DNA of 34,511 nucleotides. It comes from Porticoccus sp964608185. GTDB taxonomy: Bacteria; Pseudomonadota; Gammaproteobacteria; Pseudomonadales; Porticoccaceae. The notes beneath the pieces are model-generated. The model saw nothing but the letters and a program-made list of their open reading frames with translations, searched no databases and had not been told where the DNA came from. Location of the stretch: assembly GCA_964608185.1 (NCBI GenBank), contig CAZSMR010000010.1:1-34511 (forward strand), given 5' to 3'. Shown here one piece after another: positions 24,498 to 33,089 of the stretch; within the stretch, counting starts at the first letter, position 1; each line of letters starts with the position of its first letter. Made by a program: the position numbers and the translations under genes.

Positions 24498-25898
24498 ATG
24501 ATAAGCACAGGTTTTATTAGTGTGGCTTATGTTTTAGCCAGCGTACTATTTATTCTTAGTTTAGGTGGCCTAAGTCACCAAGAGTCAGCCAGGAGAGGTA
24601 ATTTTTTTGGTATAGCCGGTATAATTATTGCTGTCGGCGCCACTATTGCTGGCGTCAATATGGGTATTGGTAGTATTTCAACTATTATTTTGGCATTAGT
24701 TATTGGGGCCGTTATAGGTTTGTTTCTTGCCAATAAGGTAGAAATGACTCAAATGCCACAGCTGGTAGCTTTGCTACATAGCTTCGTTGGTTTAGCCGCT
24801 GTATTAGTTGGTTTTTCAGGCCACCTTGATCCATTAGTTGAAACTGTTGGAGCTGAGCATACTATTAAGATGGTTGAGATATTCCTGGGCATATTTATTG
24901 GTGCTATAACTTTTACAGGGTCACTTATTGCTTGCGGTAAACTTCAGGGCTTAGTATCTAGTTCTGCTTTGACTCTTCCAGGAAGACATGCAATGAACCT
25001 CTTAGCCTTGGCATTAGTAGTTGCCTTAGGGGCTTGGTTTTTAAGTACAGGAAGTATATTAGCTCTTATTATTATGACTGTTGTAGCGTCTATTTTGGGT
25101 ATCCATCTGATTTTAGCTATTGGTGGAGCCGATATGCCGGTCGTGGTGTCTATGCTCAACAGCTATTCTGGTTGGGCTGCTGCATCTATTGGGTTTATGT
25201 TGGGTAATGACTTATTGATTGTAACCGGAGCTCTAGTCGGTAGTAGTGGGGCTATTCTTAGTTACATCATGTGTCGGGCAATGAATCGATCGTTCATGAG
25301 TGTTATCTTAGGTGGTTTTGGTCAAACATCTAGTGGATCAAGTGCAGTATCAGTCGACGGAGATTTGATAGCTCTAGAAACATCTACTGAAGAAGTCTGT
25401 GAAGAATTACTATCTTCTCAATCTGTTATAATAGTACCTGGCTATGGAATGGCTGTTGCACAAGCCCAAAATGCAGTGGGAGAAATCACTAAAATACTTC
25501 GCAATAAGGGTATAAAGGTTCGTTTTGGAATACACCCTGTGGCAGGTCGTTTGCCTGGGCATATGAATGTTCTGCTGGCAGAAGCCAAGGTTCCCTATGA
25601 TATCGTCCTAGAAATGGATGAGTTGAATGATGATTTTCCAGACACCGATGTAGTTCTTGTCATTGGAGCTAATGATACTGTTAACCCAGCTGCGATGGAT
25701 GATCCGGATAGCCCTATTGCTGGAATGCCTGTTTTAGAGGTATGGAAGGCAGGACAAGTTGTCATACTAAAGCGGGGAATGGCTTCGGGTTATGCTGGTG
25801 TTGATAATCCTTTGTTTTTCAAAGATAACTCACGCATGCTGTTTGGCGACGCTAAAGATAGTGTTGATAAGTTACTTGGAGTAATAAGAGATAATTGA
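24498..25898 (+). CDS. pntB: NAD(P) transhydrogenase subunit beta
   Basis: PntB supplies the remaining membrane helices and the NADP(H)-binding domain III. The N-terminal two-thirds (1-270) are hydrophobic with many small residues; domain III begins near residue 295 and carries IIVPGYGMAVAQAQNAVGEITKIL (about 312-335), the GYGMAVAQAQ loop that holds NADP(H), then GIHPVAGRLPGHMNVLLAEAKVPYD and VLVIGANDTVNPAA. Length 466 matches E. coli (462). A good AGGAGA ribosome site precedes the ATG. No terminator with a U-run follows, only a strong hairpin. Confidence 0.97.
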   Translation: MISTGFISVAYVLASVLFILSLGGLSHQESARRGNFFGIAGIIIAVGATIAGVNMGIGSISTIILALVIGAVIGLFLANKVEMTQMPQLVALLHSFVGLAAVLVGFSGHLDPLVETVGAEHTIKMVEIFLGIFIGAITFTGSLIACGKLQGLVSSSALTLPGRHAMNLLALALVVALGAWFLSTGSILALIIMTVVASILGIHLILAIGGADMPVVVSMLNSYSGWAAASIGFMLGNDLLIVTGALVGSSGAILSYIMCRAMNRSFMSVILGGFGQTSSGSSAVSVDGDLIALETSTEEVCEELLSSQSVIIVPGYGMAVAQAQNAVGEITKILRNKGIKVRFGIHPVAGRLPGHMNVLLAEAKVPYDIVLEMDELNDDFPDTDVVLVIGANDTVNPAAMDDPDSPIAGMPVLEVWKAGQVVILKRGMASGYAGVDNPLFFKDNSRMLFGDAKDSVDKLLGVIRDN

Positions 25899-25912
25899 TC
25901 CTATAAATTAAG

Positions 25913-25959
25913 CGCCATGACCATAAAGTTTCAATATATGTCATGGCGTACCTTTGTGG
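25913..25959 (+). promoter_or_regulatory. Two competing hairpins between pntB and the small conserved gene pair
   Basis: CGCCATGAC (25913-25921) is the exact reverse complement of GTCATGGCG (25940-25948): nine pairs, 18-base loop. A second, mutually exclusive pairing joins CCATAAAG (25921-25928) with CTTTGTGG (25952-25959), eight pairs with one G-U. No U-run follows the first stem. The layout resembles an attenuator or 5' leader switch placed about 30 bases before the start of the next gene. Inference only. Confidence 0.4.
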
Positions 25960-25991
25960 TTTTAAATCTTTTATTGCCAAAAGGCTGAAAA

Positions 25992-26219
25992 GTGAGTCAG
26001 ACCTACAATAAAGTAAATATCAAAAAATTACTTAATAGTAAATGGACAGCTATTAATCCAGAAAATAAAGAAAAGCATTTTGTAGTTGTAGCGGTTGACT
26101 ATGATGAATATGGCGCGATAAGTGCTTGCTTCATAGAGCCAGTTGCTACAAATCGTGTAATATCTATAAATTGGGAAGAGCTGAAGAACAGGGACACCTG
26201 GTTACATGGTTGGCTATGA
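25992..26219 (+). CDS. Small tryptophan-rich conserved protein (TIGR02450 type)
   Basis: The 75-residue protein resembles the small Trp-rich basic family TIGR02450/DUF2389: NIKKLLNSKWTAINPENKEKHFVVV at the start, an acidic/aromatic middle (VDYDEYGAISACFIEPV) and ISINWEELKNRDTWLHGWL at the end. Tryptophans cluster near both ends. No function is known to me. The start is GTG at 25992 with AAGG about nine bases upstream; no ATG is nearby. Its last codon overlaps the ATG of the next gene (ATGA), so the two are co-translated. Confidence 0.8.
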   Translation: MSQTYNKVNIKKLLNSKWTAINPENKEKHFVVVAVDYDEYGAISACFIEPVATNRVISINWEELKNRDTWLHGWL

Positions 26220-26719
26220 AAAAAATTTCTGTTAATGACAAAATGCAGTCTGGCTATACGTATAACCTAATTTCACCTATTGGAGAAAATTTTAGTACTA
26301 TTTTTAAGCCAGAACTGACTCCAAAAGAAATGTTATTCTTAGGTGTTTTCGGTGGAAAATACCTAAATGACTGTAAAAGTGAGTTTCCTGAAGATTGGTT
26401 TTTGGATGCTAAATTAAGTCCTTCAAAAAAAAATATAAAACTAAATTATTTTTCTGTAGAAGCATCACAACCTTTGAGTGAGTGGAAAAAAAAAGGGTGG
26501 ATAAGCCCACAAGATCCACGTGGTTGGTTTCAATGGTATTGCCGATATTATTTAGGTAGAAGAATAGAAAATGAGGATTTTAAACAAATAAAGCGATGGA
26601 GAGCCTTCAGTCGACACGCAGGCGCTGTGAAAAAAAATTGTGAGCCTTGCGATCTTAGTTGTAGAAAAAAACAAAGACAAGCCTTATTGCATTGGGCTTA
26701 TGATTCCAGAAATATGTAA
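26216..26719 (+). CDS. Conserved hypothetical protein, coupled to the Trp-rich protein
   Basis: I recognise no named domain. The start is ATG 26216, whose ATGA overlaps the upstream stop; an earlier in-frame ATG (26126) would give an unlikely extension inside the upstream gene. The 167-residue protein is aromatic- and basic-rich: EMLFLGVFGGKYLNDC (39-53), WISPQDPRGWFQWYCRYY (95-112), GRRIENEDFKQIKRW, and a C-terminal CEPCDLSCRKKQRQALLHWAYDS (142-164) with cysteines C142, C145 and C149 plus C53 and C109. Proteins with DPRGWFQWYCRYY..GRR and QRQALLHWAYDSR exist in many bacteria and plants as far as I recall, and no function is known. Cysteine spacing invites metal binding, unproven. Confidence 0.8.
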   Translation: MKKISVNDKMQSGYTYNLISPIGENFSTIFKPELTPKEMLFLGVFGGKYLNDCKSEFPEDWFLDAKLSPSKKNIKLNYFSVEASQPLSEWKKKGWISPQDPRGWFQWYCRYYLGRRIENEDFKQIKRWRAFSRHAGAVKKNCEPCDLSCRKKQRQALLHWAYDSRNM

Positions 26720-26744
26720 AAATTTTTACGATTCAAAGTCCAGA

Positions 26745-28079
26745 TTATTTCTTAATTCTTCTTAATAAAACTCCGGACCCATCTTTTTTTTCTGAGATAG
26801 GTTGTGTTAGCTCTTTATTTTTTTTGGACGCATCTTTAGTTTTATTCGCTTTAGAATTTGTTGTCCTGCTTTTCTTTCTTGCCAGCTTTTTTTTCTTAGT
26901 TCCAGCCGCTTTTCCTGAGTTCTTTATATTTTTTGGGCCACTATAGTTGGCTTTTAGACCCTGAATAACTCTTCTCTTGAAACGAATTTTTAAATAACGT
27001 TCGATGCTAGACATTTGATTCCAGTCATTAGCCTCAATAAACGTAATCGCATTACCTTTTTTACCAGCACGACCTGTTCGTCCAATGCGATGTATATGTT
27101 CATCACCTGATAGAGCGATATTGAAGTTTAATACTAACTCGACATCATCAACGTCTAAACCACGAGCAGCAAGATCAGTAGCAACAAGAATTTCTATACT
27201 TCCTTGACGAAATTTATTCATAATATCCTTACGATCGCTCTGAGGTATTTCCCCATGAATGCAGGCGGATCGATATTTTTTGAAGACCAATAAATGATTA
27301 AGTTGCTGGCATTGAATTCGTGTTTTACAGAAAATAAATATCCTTTTTGACTTCTCTTCATCGATTAGAGCTGCAACTAATTTTTCCTTATGTTTTTTGT
27401 TGTCACACAAAACTATTTGTTGAGAAATTTGCTGAGGGTATTGACGTGCAGGATTAATCTCAATGAATTCAGGATCTTTAAATGTTGATCTTACTCGTCG
27501 AAGTCCTTTATGGTTAAGCGTGGCAGAGAACAGTAAATTCTGTCTGTTTTTACTGCAGCTTTTAGAAATAGTATGCATGTCTTCAGAAAAACCCATATCA
27601 AGCATACGGTCTGCTTCATCTAAGACTAATATTTCCAAATCATTCAAGTCGGTCGTTCCTCTCTCAATATGCTCCACAAGCCTTCCTGGAGTTGCTATGA
27701 GGATTTCAGGATTTTTTCTTAGGGTCGCAACTTGGTGCTTAAATGCTTCACCGCCAATTATTAGGCCACATTTAATGTACGTAAAAGATGCTAGTTGTTC
27801 TAAGAAGCTCTTCGTCTGAAGAGCAAGTTCACGAGTAGGAAGAAGAATAAGAGCGCGAGTGCTGGATACAGGAGCATCTTTTATAAGCATGAATTGCAGT
27901 ATGGGAAGTAAAAAAGTTGCAGTTTTTCCACTACCTGTTTGTGCTGATACCATTAAGTCTTTGCCGGCTAGTATTAGAGGAATAGCTTTTTCTTGAACTT
28001 CCGTTGCTTCAATTAAGGAAATTTTTTCTAGCGCCCTAAGAAGCTGATTTTCTATTGAAAGAGATTTAAATGTAGCCAA
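26745..28079 (-). CDS. DEAD-box RNA helicase with lysine-rich tail (SrmB/RhlE-like)
   Basis: The 444-residue protein has the complete DEAD-box core: Q motif near residues 4-30 (FKSLSIENQLLRALEK...EVQEKAIP), VSAQTGSGKTATFLLP, PTRELALQ, ATPGRLVEH, LDEADRMLDMGF, FSATLN, TDLAARGLDVDDVE and HIHRIGRTGRAG. After residue 375 the tail is strongly basic, KKKKLARKKSRT, and suits non-specific RNA binding. The ending resembles E. coli SrmB more than RhlE; I leave the symbol open. The start codon is TTG with AGGA eight bases upstream, and no ATG occurs before the Q motif. Ribosome assembly or cold adaptation is the family-level expectation. Confidence 0.86.
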   Translation of the reverse strand: MATFKSLSIENQLLRALEKISLIEATEVQEKAIPLILAGKDLMVSAQTGSGKTATFLLPILQFMLIKDAPVSSTRALILLPTRELALQTKSFLEQLASFTYIKCGLIIGGEAFKHQVATLRKNPEILIATPGRLVEHIERGTTDLNDLEILVLDEADRMLDMGFSEDMHTISKSCSKNRQNLLFSATLNHKGLRRVRSTFKDPEFIEINPARQYPQQISQQIVLCDNKKHKEKLVAALIDEEKSKRIFIFCKTRIQCQQLNHLLVFKKYRSACIHGEIPQSDRKDIMNKFRQGSIEILVATDLAARGLDVDDVELVLNFNIALSGDEHIHRIGRTGRAGKKGNAITFIEANDWNQMSSIERYLKIRFKRRVIQGLKANYSGPKNIKNSGKAAGTKKKKLARKKSRTTNSKANKTKDASKKNKELTQPISEKKDGSGVLLRRIKK

Positions 28080-28147
28080 CGTAGTTATCCTAAATTATCA
28101 CTATAACAAGTGGTTTTGATGAAAAATAACTTGAATATCTAACAAGT

Positions 28148-31100
28148 TTATTTTTTATTACGCGCCCTAACGGACAATAGGACTTTTAGAGTATATTCTT
28201 TTACAAAAGACAGTTTGCTCCAAACCCCTTCTCCCATTACAAGCAAGCATGGCGTTAAAGCTAAAGTGAGTAGTGTGGCGAATGTAAGTCCTCCAGCTAT
28301 CGCACTTGCTAATTGTGTCCACCATTGCGTAGAAGGTGCACCGAAGCTAATACTTCGATTAACAAGATCTATATTCATGGCTAGGACCATAGGCATCAGT
28401 CCTAAGACGGTAGTGAAAGCTGTCAAAAATACAGGACGCAATCTTCTTCGACCAGTTTCCAGCGCCGCATCAAAAGAATTAAACCCATTTTTACGCATTC
28501 GGTTATATGTATCTATTAATACTATATTGTTGTTAACAACAATGCCTCCTAGTGCTATGACACCTAATCCAACCATGACTATGCCAAAAGGTTGTGATGT
28601 CACTAGGAGACCCAATAAAACTCCTGTAGTAGAAAATACTATAGCGGATAAGACTATGAGTGCCTGATAGATATTATTAAATTGAGTTACTAAAACTAAA
28701 CTCATTAATATTAATGCAGTTAAAAAGGCGCCAAGAAGGAATTTCATTGCTTCGTTCTTTTCTTTATCCTCTCCTTTAAAGTTTACATAAACCTGTGAGT
28801 CAGCTGCCATAGGCTCTAAAATTTTCATGAGTTCTTTTAGTTGCGTGTCCGGCAATACACCTTTAGCGACATCAGCCTTTAGAGTAATTGTTCTGCGCGA
28901 GTTAACTCTAGTTATTGAGCCACTTTTAGGAGCAGGCTCGATAGTCACAAAATTTCTAATTGGAATCATTCCAGTGTTAGTAGAAATACGTAATTCATCT
29001 AATTGACCCAAATGGCGATCATTAGCAGGAAATCTTACTATCACATCTACTTCGTCATCGTTATCATCCGGACGATAATCAGTCACTTTGATTCCCGAAG
29101 TAATCATTTTAATTGACTGCCCAAGTGTTGCTATGTCTGCTCCATATCTTGCAGCTAGAGCTCTATCGACTTCAATCTGCCATTCAATCCCAGGTAGTGG
29201 AAGATCATCCTCAACACCTACATAGCCCCCTTGATCTAGCATAATTTGACGAACTTTTTTTACAGCTAAAGGAACCTTGGAAAAATCATAAGAACTAAAT
29301 TCAAGCTGTATAGGCTTACCTGATGCTGGTCCATCCTTTGATTTTCGGAATTCAATCTTGATCCCTGGGATATCTGAGGTTAGTTTCCGCATTTCAGCAA
29401 AAATCTCTTCAGCTGGACGTCTTTCGCTCCAACCAATAAATTCTAACTGAATAGTCCCAATAACATCGCCTGCATTATTTCTTCTTTTTTCTTCATTGAA
29501 CGTGCGGGCGTATACTGACTTTAATTCACTCATATTTTCTATTCTGACTTCAACTTTTTTGACGATTGCGTCTTTTTCATATATCGATAGATCACCTCTA
29601 GCTTGAATCTGTATTAATCCAAACTCAGGCTCTATATCAGGAAAAAATTCAAGCCCTTTGCTAAAAAATCCGAATAAAATGAAAACACTTACCATTATTG
29701 CAAATGCAATTCCAAGTGTTTTGCCAGGCATTTTCAATAGCATGCTTAGGAACTGAGTATATTTTTCTGTTATTGGACCACTGACAACTTTTGTTGTTGG
29801 GGTGCTTTTTGGATTGATAATTACACCCAAGACTGGAATAAAAATTAATGCCATTGATAAAGAAGCAGATAAAGCGATGATAACTGTAATAGGAAGGAAT
29901 TTCATAAACTCACCGACCATACCGGGCCATACGAGGAGAGGCATGAAAACTGCTAGGGTTGTGATTGTTGAGGTTGTGATTGGCCAAGCCATTCTTTTCG
30001 CAGCTGACAAGTAGGCGTCTTGGGGAGGCATTCCTTCGCTCATTCGTCTGTCAGCTAATTCAACTACAATGATGGCTCCATCAACTAGCATGCCAACTAC
30101 AAGAATAAGGCTAAAAAGAACTACTATATTTAGAGTATAGCCTAGAGAGTTCAACACAAGTATTGCTGCAAGAAACGAGCTTGGTATTGCCAACCCAACT
30201 AATATAGCTGATCGAAAGCCTAAAGCAGCAATCATAACAACAATAACAAGAATGATTGCTGAAAGGATATTATTCTGTAGGTCGTTGAGCATACCTCTTA
30301 TTTTATTTGATTTGTCTTGCATATATCGAACCTCAAGGGAGGCTGGCAGAAATTCACGTTCATTCTCGAGGAGCTGCCTTACGCTATTTATAGTTTCAAT
30401 AATATTGGCCCCAACTCTTTTTTTTACTTCTAATGTAACAGCAGTTTGTCCTTCAACTCGGGCAAATCCTGTTGGATCTTTATGGCTTCTTCTTATGGTT
30501 GCAACTTCACCAAATGTTACGACTCGATCCCCAACCACTTTGACCGGCAAATTTAGTGCATCCTCTAGATTTTCTATAACCCCTGGAACTTTTAGGACAA
30601 GTCGGCCAGCCCCAGAATCTAATGCTCCAGCTGCAATTAAAAGATTATTATTTCTAATAAAAGAGAAAAGTTCATCGTATCTAACTTCATAAGTTTCCAT
30701 TACCGCTGGATCTACTATTATTTCTAAAATTTCTTCTCTATCACCACCAATATTTGCCTCTAAGACACCAGGTAACGACTCTATACGGTCCTGCAAAGAT
30801 CTGGCTATTTTGACTAGGGTTGTCTCTGGAACAGGCCCAGATAGAGATACCGTAAGCACAGGAAATAAAGCTACATTAATTTCTATTACATTCGGTTCGT
30901 CTGTATCACCTGGAAGTTTTACTTTGGCTATGTCTACTTTTTCTCGAACGTCTGACATAGCCTTTTTATTGTCAAAACCTGCGCTGAACTCAAGTTGAAT
31001 TGAAGCATAACCTTCCCCAGAGTTACTTCGCATCTCTTTCAGCCCTATTATCGATTGCAGTTCTTTTTCCATTGGCTTGACAAGTAGTCTTTCAGAATCT

Positions 31101-31270
31101 TCTGGTGATATTCCCTCATGTCTCATAGATACATAAATAAATGGAATAGCGATGTCTGGCTCTGCCTCTTTGGGTATATCTTGATAGGCAATAGCACCAA
31201 AAATCAAAACAAAGAGCAAAGAAAGTAGGACTGTTCTGCTGCGTGAAAAAGAAAAATCAATAATTGCCAT
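28148..31270 (-). CDS. RND-family efflux pump, inner-membrane permease
   Basis: A 1040-residue AcrB/MexF-like resistance-nodulation-division permease with twelve spans and two large periplasmic loops. I prefer ATG 31270, which leaves 13 bases after the fusion-protein stop and starts MAIIDFSFSRSRTV right before the first span; ATG 31333 would overlap that gene by 50 bases. The proton-relay motif in TM4 reads MLVDGAIIVVEL, keeping the first aspartate of AcrB's D407-D408 pair but with glycine at the second; in TM10 the position of K940 is asparagine (VVNNNIVLID), as in several RND subgroups. Substrate is unknown. No outer-membrane channel gene is nearby; a TolC-like protein elsewhere must serve it. 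Confidence 0.92.
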   Translation of the reverse strand: MAIIDFSFSRSRTVLLSLLFVLIFGAIAYQDIPKEAEPDIAIPFIYVSMRHEGISPEDSERLLVKPMEKELQSIIGLKEMRSNSGEGYASIQLEFSAGFDNKKAMSDVREKVDIAKVKLPGDTDEPNVIEINVALFPVLTVSLSGPVPETTLVKIARSLQDRIESLPGVLEANIGGDREEILEIIVDPAVMETYEVRYDELFSFIRNNNLLIAAGALDSGAGRLVLKVPGVIENLEDALNLPVKVVGDRVVTFGEVATIRRSHKDPTGFARVEGQTAVTLEVKKRVGANIIETINSVRQLLENEREFLPASLEVRYMQDKSNKIRGMLNDLQNNILSAIILVIVVMIAALGFRSAILVGLAIPSSFLAAILVLNSLGYTLNIVVLFSLILVVGMLVDGAIIVVELADRRMSEGMPPQDAYLSAAKRMAWPITTSTITTLAVFMPLLVWPGMVGEFMKFLPITVIIALSASLSMALIFIPVLGVIINPKSTPTTKVVSGPITEKYTQFLSMLLKMPGKTLGIAFAIMVSVFILFGFFSKGLEFFPDIEPEFGLIQIQARGDLSIYEKDAIVKKVEVRIENMSELKSVYARTFNEEKRRNNAGDVIGTIQLEFIGWSERRPAEEIFAEMRKLTSDIPGIKIEFRKSKDGPASGKPIQLEFSSYDFSKVPLAVKKVRQIMLDQGGYVGVEDDLPLPGIEWQIEVDRALAARYGADIATLGQSIKMITSGIKVTDYRPDDNDDEVDVIVRFPANDRHLGQLDELRISTNTGMIPIRNFVTIEPAPKSGSITRVNSRRTITLKADVAKGVLPDTQLKELMKILEPMAADSQVYVNFKGEDKEKNEAMKFLLGAFLTALILMSLVLVTQFNNIYQALIVLSAIVFSTTGVLLGLLVTSQPFGIVMVGLGVIALGGIVVNNNIVLIDTYNRMRKNGFNSFDAALETGRRRLRPVFLTAFTTVLGLMPMVLAMNIDLVNRSISFGAPSTQWWTQLASAIAGGLTFATLLTLALTPCLLVMGEGVWSKLSFVKEYTLKVLLSVRARNKK

Positions 31271-31283
31271 TAGAGTGAAGGCC

Positions 31284-32381
31284 TCAAGATGAAGAAATCT
31301 CTTCCACAGACTCCCCCTCGTTAACGAATCCATGGCCCTGGGTTATAATTTTGATTTTATGAGGCAAACCTGTTACCCAAACCCCATCTTTTTCAGTACG
31401 AAGAATTTTAATAGGGTAAAAGCGAACCAAACTTTTTTTAGTGACAGATTTGATTCCTATGTCACCATTTATGTCTAAAGACAAGCTTGCTGGAGATATG
31501 AAATGAGCGACCACCGATCCTGTAATGATTTCTATTTTAGCGCTCGCCCCAGATTTAATTTCTTTAGCAAGATGAGTTAATTCAGCCTCCACTTTAAAAC
31601 TGTGTGTTTTTGTATCTCCAGAGCTAGCAATATAAGTTAGTGTTCCTTTTGTTTTTTGACCATCTAACAAATAAATTATCACTTGTTGTCCGAGACGAAG
31701 TTTGCCAACACCTTGTTGTGAAACGTAACCAACCGCTTTTAATGTTGATTCGTCTAGAATAACTGCTAACGTGCCACCTTTTTCAACATGACTACCAACT
31801 TCTACAAGCTGGTCTTCAAATATGCCGCTAAATGGTGCTTGAATTAATATATTACCGCGCTCTGATATTATTCTTTTAAGGCTAGCCTGATCGACTTTTA
31901 ATTTTACTTTAGCTATCTTTAACTTATTTAATTGAGATGGATCTGTTGAAGATAATTTTTGAAGTTGAGTTATTTTTTTTTCATTTTTTGTAATTTTTGC
32001 TTTAGCGCTAAAGAATTTAGCAGACCGATCTACTGTAGCAAGCCTATAAAGAAGGGTTCCATCTAAAACAAAGGAGCCTTTTTTGTTAGGAATTTCTATT
32101 ACATGTGCTGAAGTATGAGACTTAATCTCCACCATTCTTGCGGGCTCTAGTGCGCCCTGTACAACGACAATATCCTCAATTTTTTTTGAATAAATCTCTG
32201 AAGCTTGTACAGACATTTTTTGCGTCGTATTAAATACTTTTGGAGAATAGGGCGCCTCATTAGTAAAAACTATCCCACTAAGCATCCATAAAATAACTAC
32301 CGCACTTATCACTAGCGGCAAACGGGTTGATTTTTTCATCATTACACTTTTTGAGTATGCCACAAGGCTGTTTATCTTCAT
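31284..32381 (-). CDS. RND efflux periplasmic adaptor (membrane fusion protein)
   Basis: The 365-residue adaptor has a single N-terminal signal-anchor (about 21-40, LVISAVVILWMLSGIVF) and, after a polar stretch, the lipoyl/barrel-sandwich half (DIVVVQGALEPARMVEIKSH), a short alpha-helical hairpin (about 120-180), the second lipoyl half ILIQAPFSGIFEDQLVEVGSHVEKGGTLAVI (around 180-210) and the beta-barrel domain. It links the RND pump to an outer-membrane channel. No lipobox is seen. It precedes the pump gene, same strand, by 13 bases. An operator-like dyad lies 35-59 bases upstream of its ATG. Confidence 0.9.
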   Translation of the reverse strand: MKINSLVAYSKSVMMKKSTRLPLVISAVVILWMLSGIVFTNEAPYSPKVFNTTQKMSVQASEIYSKKIEDIVVVQGALEPARMVEIKSHTSAHVIEIPNKKGSFVLDGTLLYRLATVDRSAKFFSAKAKITKNEKKITQLQKLSSTDPSQLNKLKIAKVKLKVDQASLKRIISERGNILIQAPFSGIFEDQLVEVGSHVEKGGTLAVILDESTLKAVGYVSQQGVGKLRLGQQVIIYLLDGQKTKGTLTYIASSGDTKTHSFKVEAELTHLAKEIKSGASAKIEIITGSVVAHFISPASLSLDINGDIGIKSVTKKSLVRFYPIKILRTEKDGVWVTGLPHKIKIITQGHGFVNEGESVEEISSS

Positions 32382-32415
32382 TAACAGAAGCTCTTTATTA
32401 ATCCTAAAAAAATAG

Positions 32416-32440
32416 ATATTTCTATCGGCAATAGAGATAT
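32416..32440 (-). promoter_or_regulatory. Operator-like inverted repeat upstream of the efflux operon
   Basis: ATATTTCTAT and ATAGAGATAT, ten-base arms with one mismatch, separated by CGGCA. The position just upstream of the fusion-protein gene fits a TetR-type operator or a leader hairpin. A ten-base palindrome TGATATATCA follows at 32449-32458. No regulator gene lies in the neighbourhood. Confidence 0.45.
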
Positions 32441-32622
32441 AAGCTTAATGATATATCACGTTTGCAGAAACGACTGATGTATTTCAGTTCCTCATGATAA
32501 TATGGCTTAGCTTTTAATCAAATAACTATTATCGTATTAAAAAAAGTAACCAGCGAGTATTCGTTAAATTGCAATAATTAATAAGATATAATTAAAATAC
32601 AATATTATAGTTTGGAGTTATT

Positions 32623-33021
32623 ATGCTTTTTCGTACAAGAAAGATGATTAGTGCTAGGGACTTGAATTCAAACGGCACTCTTTTTGGTGGCCGTGTCCTT
32701 GCATGGATTGACGAAGAAGCATTTATATTTGCAACCTGTCAAATAGGTTCCGAAAAGCTAGTCACTAAACTGATCTCTAAAGTTGAGTTTATATCCACTG
32801 CTAGAATTGGAGACATTATAGAAATAGGAACAGAGCTTATAAGTCTTGGGACTACTTCTCTGACTTTAGCCTGTATTGTCAGAAATAAAAAGACAGAAAC
32901 AATTATTACTCAAGTTTCTGATTTAGTTTTTGTTCATGTCGATGAAAAAGGTATTCCAGCGCCACACGGCATATCAAAGCCAATTGTAGATATTATATCA
33001 GAATTAAATACATCATCCTGA
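32623..33021 (+). CDS. YciA-like hotdog acyl-CoA thioesterase
   Basis: The 132-residue single-hotdog protein has the YciA/acyl-CoA thioesterase signature DLNSNGTLFGGRVLAWIDEEAF (about 14-35) with the active-site asparagine/aspartate region and IGDIIEIGTELISLGTTSLTLACIV strands. E. coli YciA hydrolyses short- to long-chain acyl-CoAs; the substrate here is not determinable. A GGAG ribosome site lies seven bases before the ATG. It is divergent from the efflux operon and convergent with hisA. Other members of this hotdog family are possible. Confidence 0.85.
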   Translation: MLFRTRKMISARDLNSNGTLFGGRVLAWIDEEAFIFATCQIGSEKLVTKLISKVEFISTARIGDIIEIGTELISLGTTSLTLACIVRNKKTETIITQVSDLVFVHVDEKGIPAPHGISKPIVDIISELNTSS

Positions 33022-33089
33022 ACACAATATTTTACGCCAATACATTCTTATATTGCTAAGAATTCACCGCTTAAGAATAAATTATTCAG

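Noticed and set aside
26126..26215. Longer start of the 26216 gene
   Set aside because: Would lie entirely within the Trp-rich gene in another frame; the ATGA overlap explains the shorter start better.
28215..30998. Long plus-strand frames opposite the RND pump gene
   Set aside because: They show no recognisable motif and mirror the codon bias of the pump gene, so I treat them as antisense shadows.
31271..31333. RND pump starting at ATG 31333
   Set aside because: It would overlap the fusion-protein gene by 50 bases and add 21 residues before the first span; ATG 31270 has a better position and family fit.
33044..33078. ATTCTTA/TAAGAAT hairpins between the thioesterase and hisA as bidirectional terminator
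   Set aside because: Seven-pair stems but no U-run on either strand; the third TAAGAAT copy is probably chance in AT-rich sequence.
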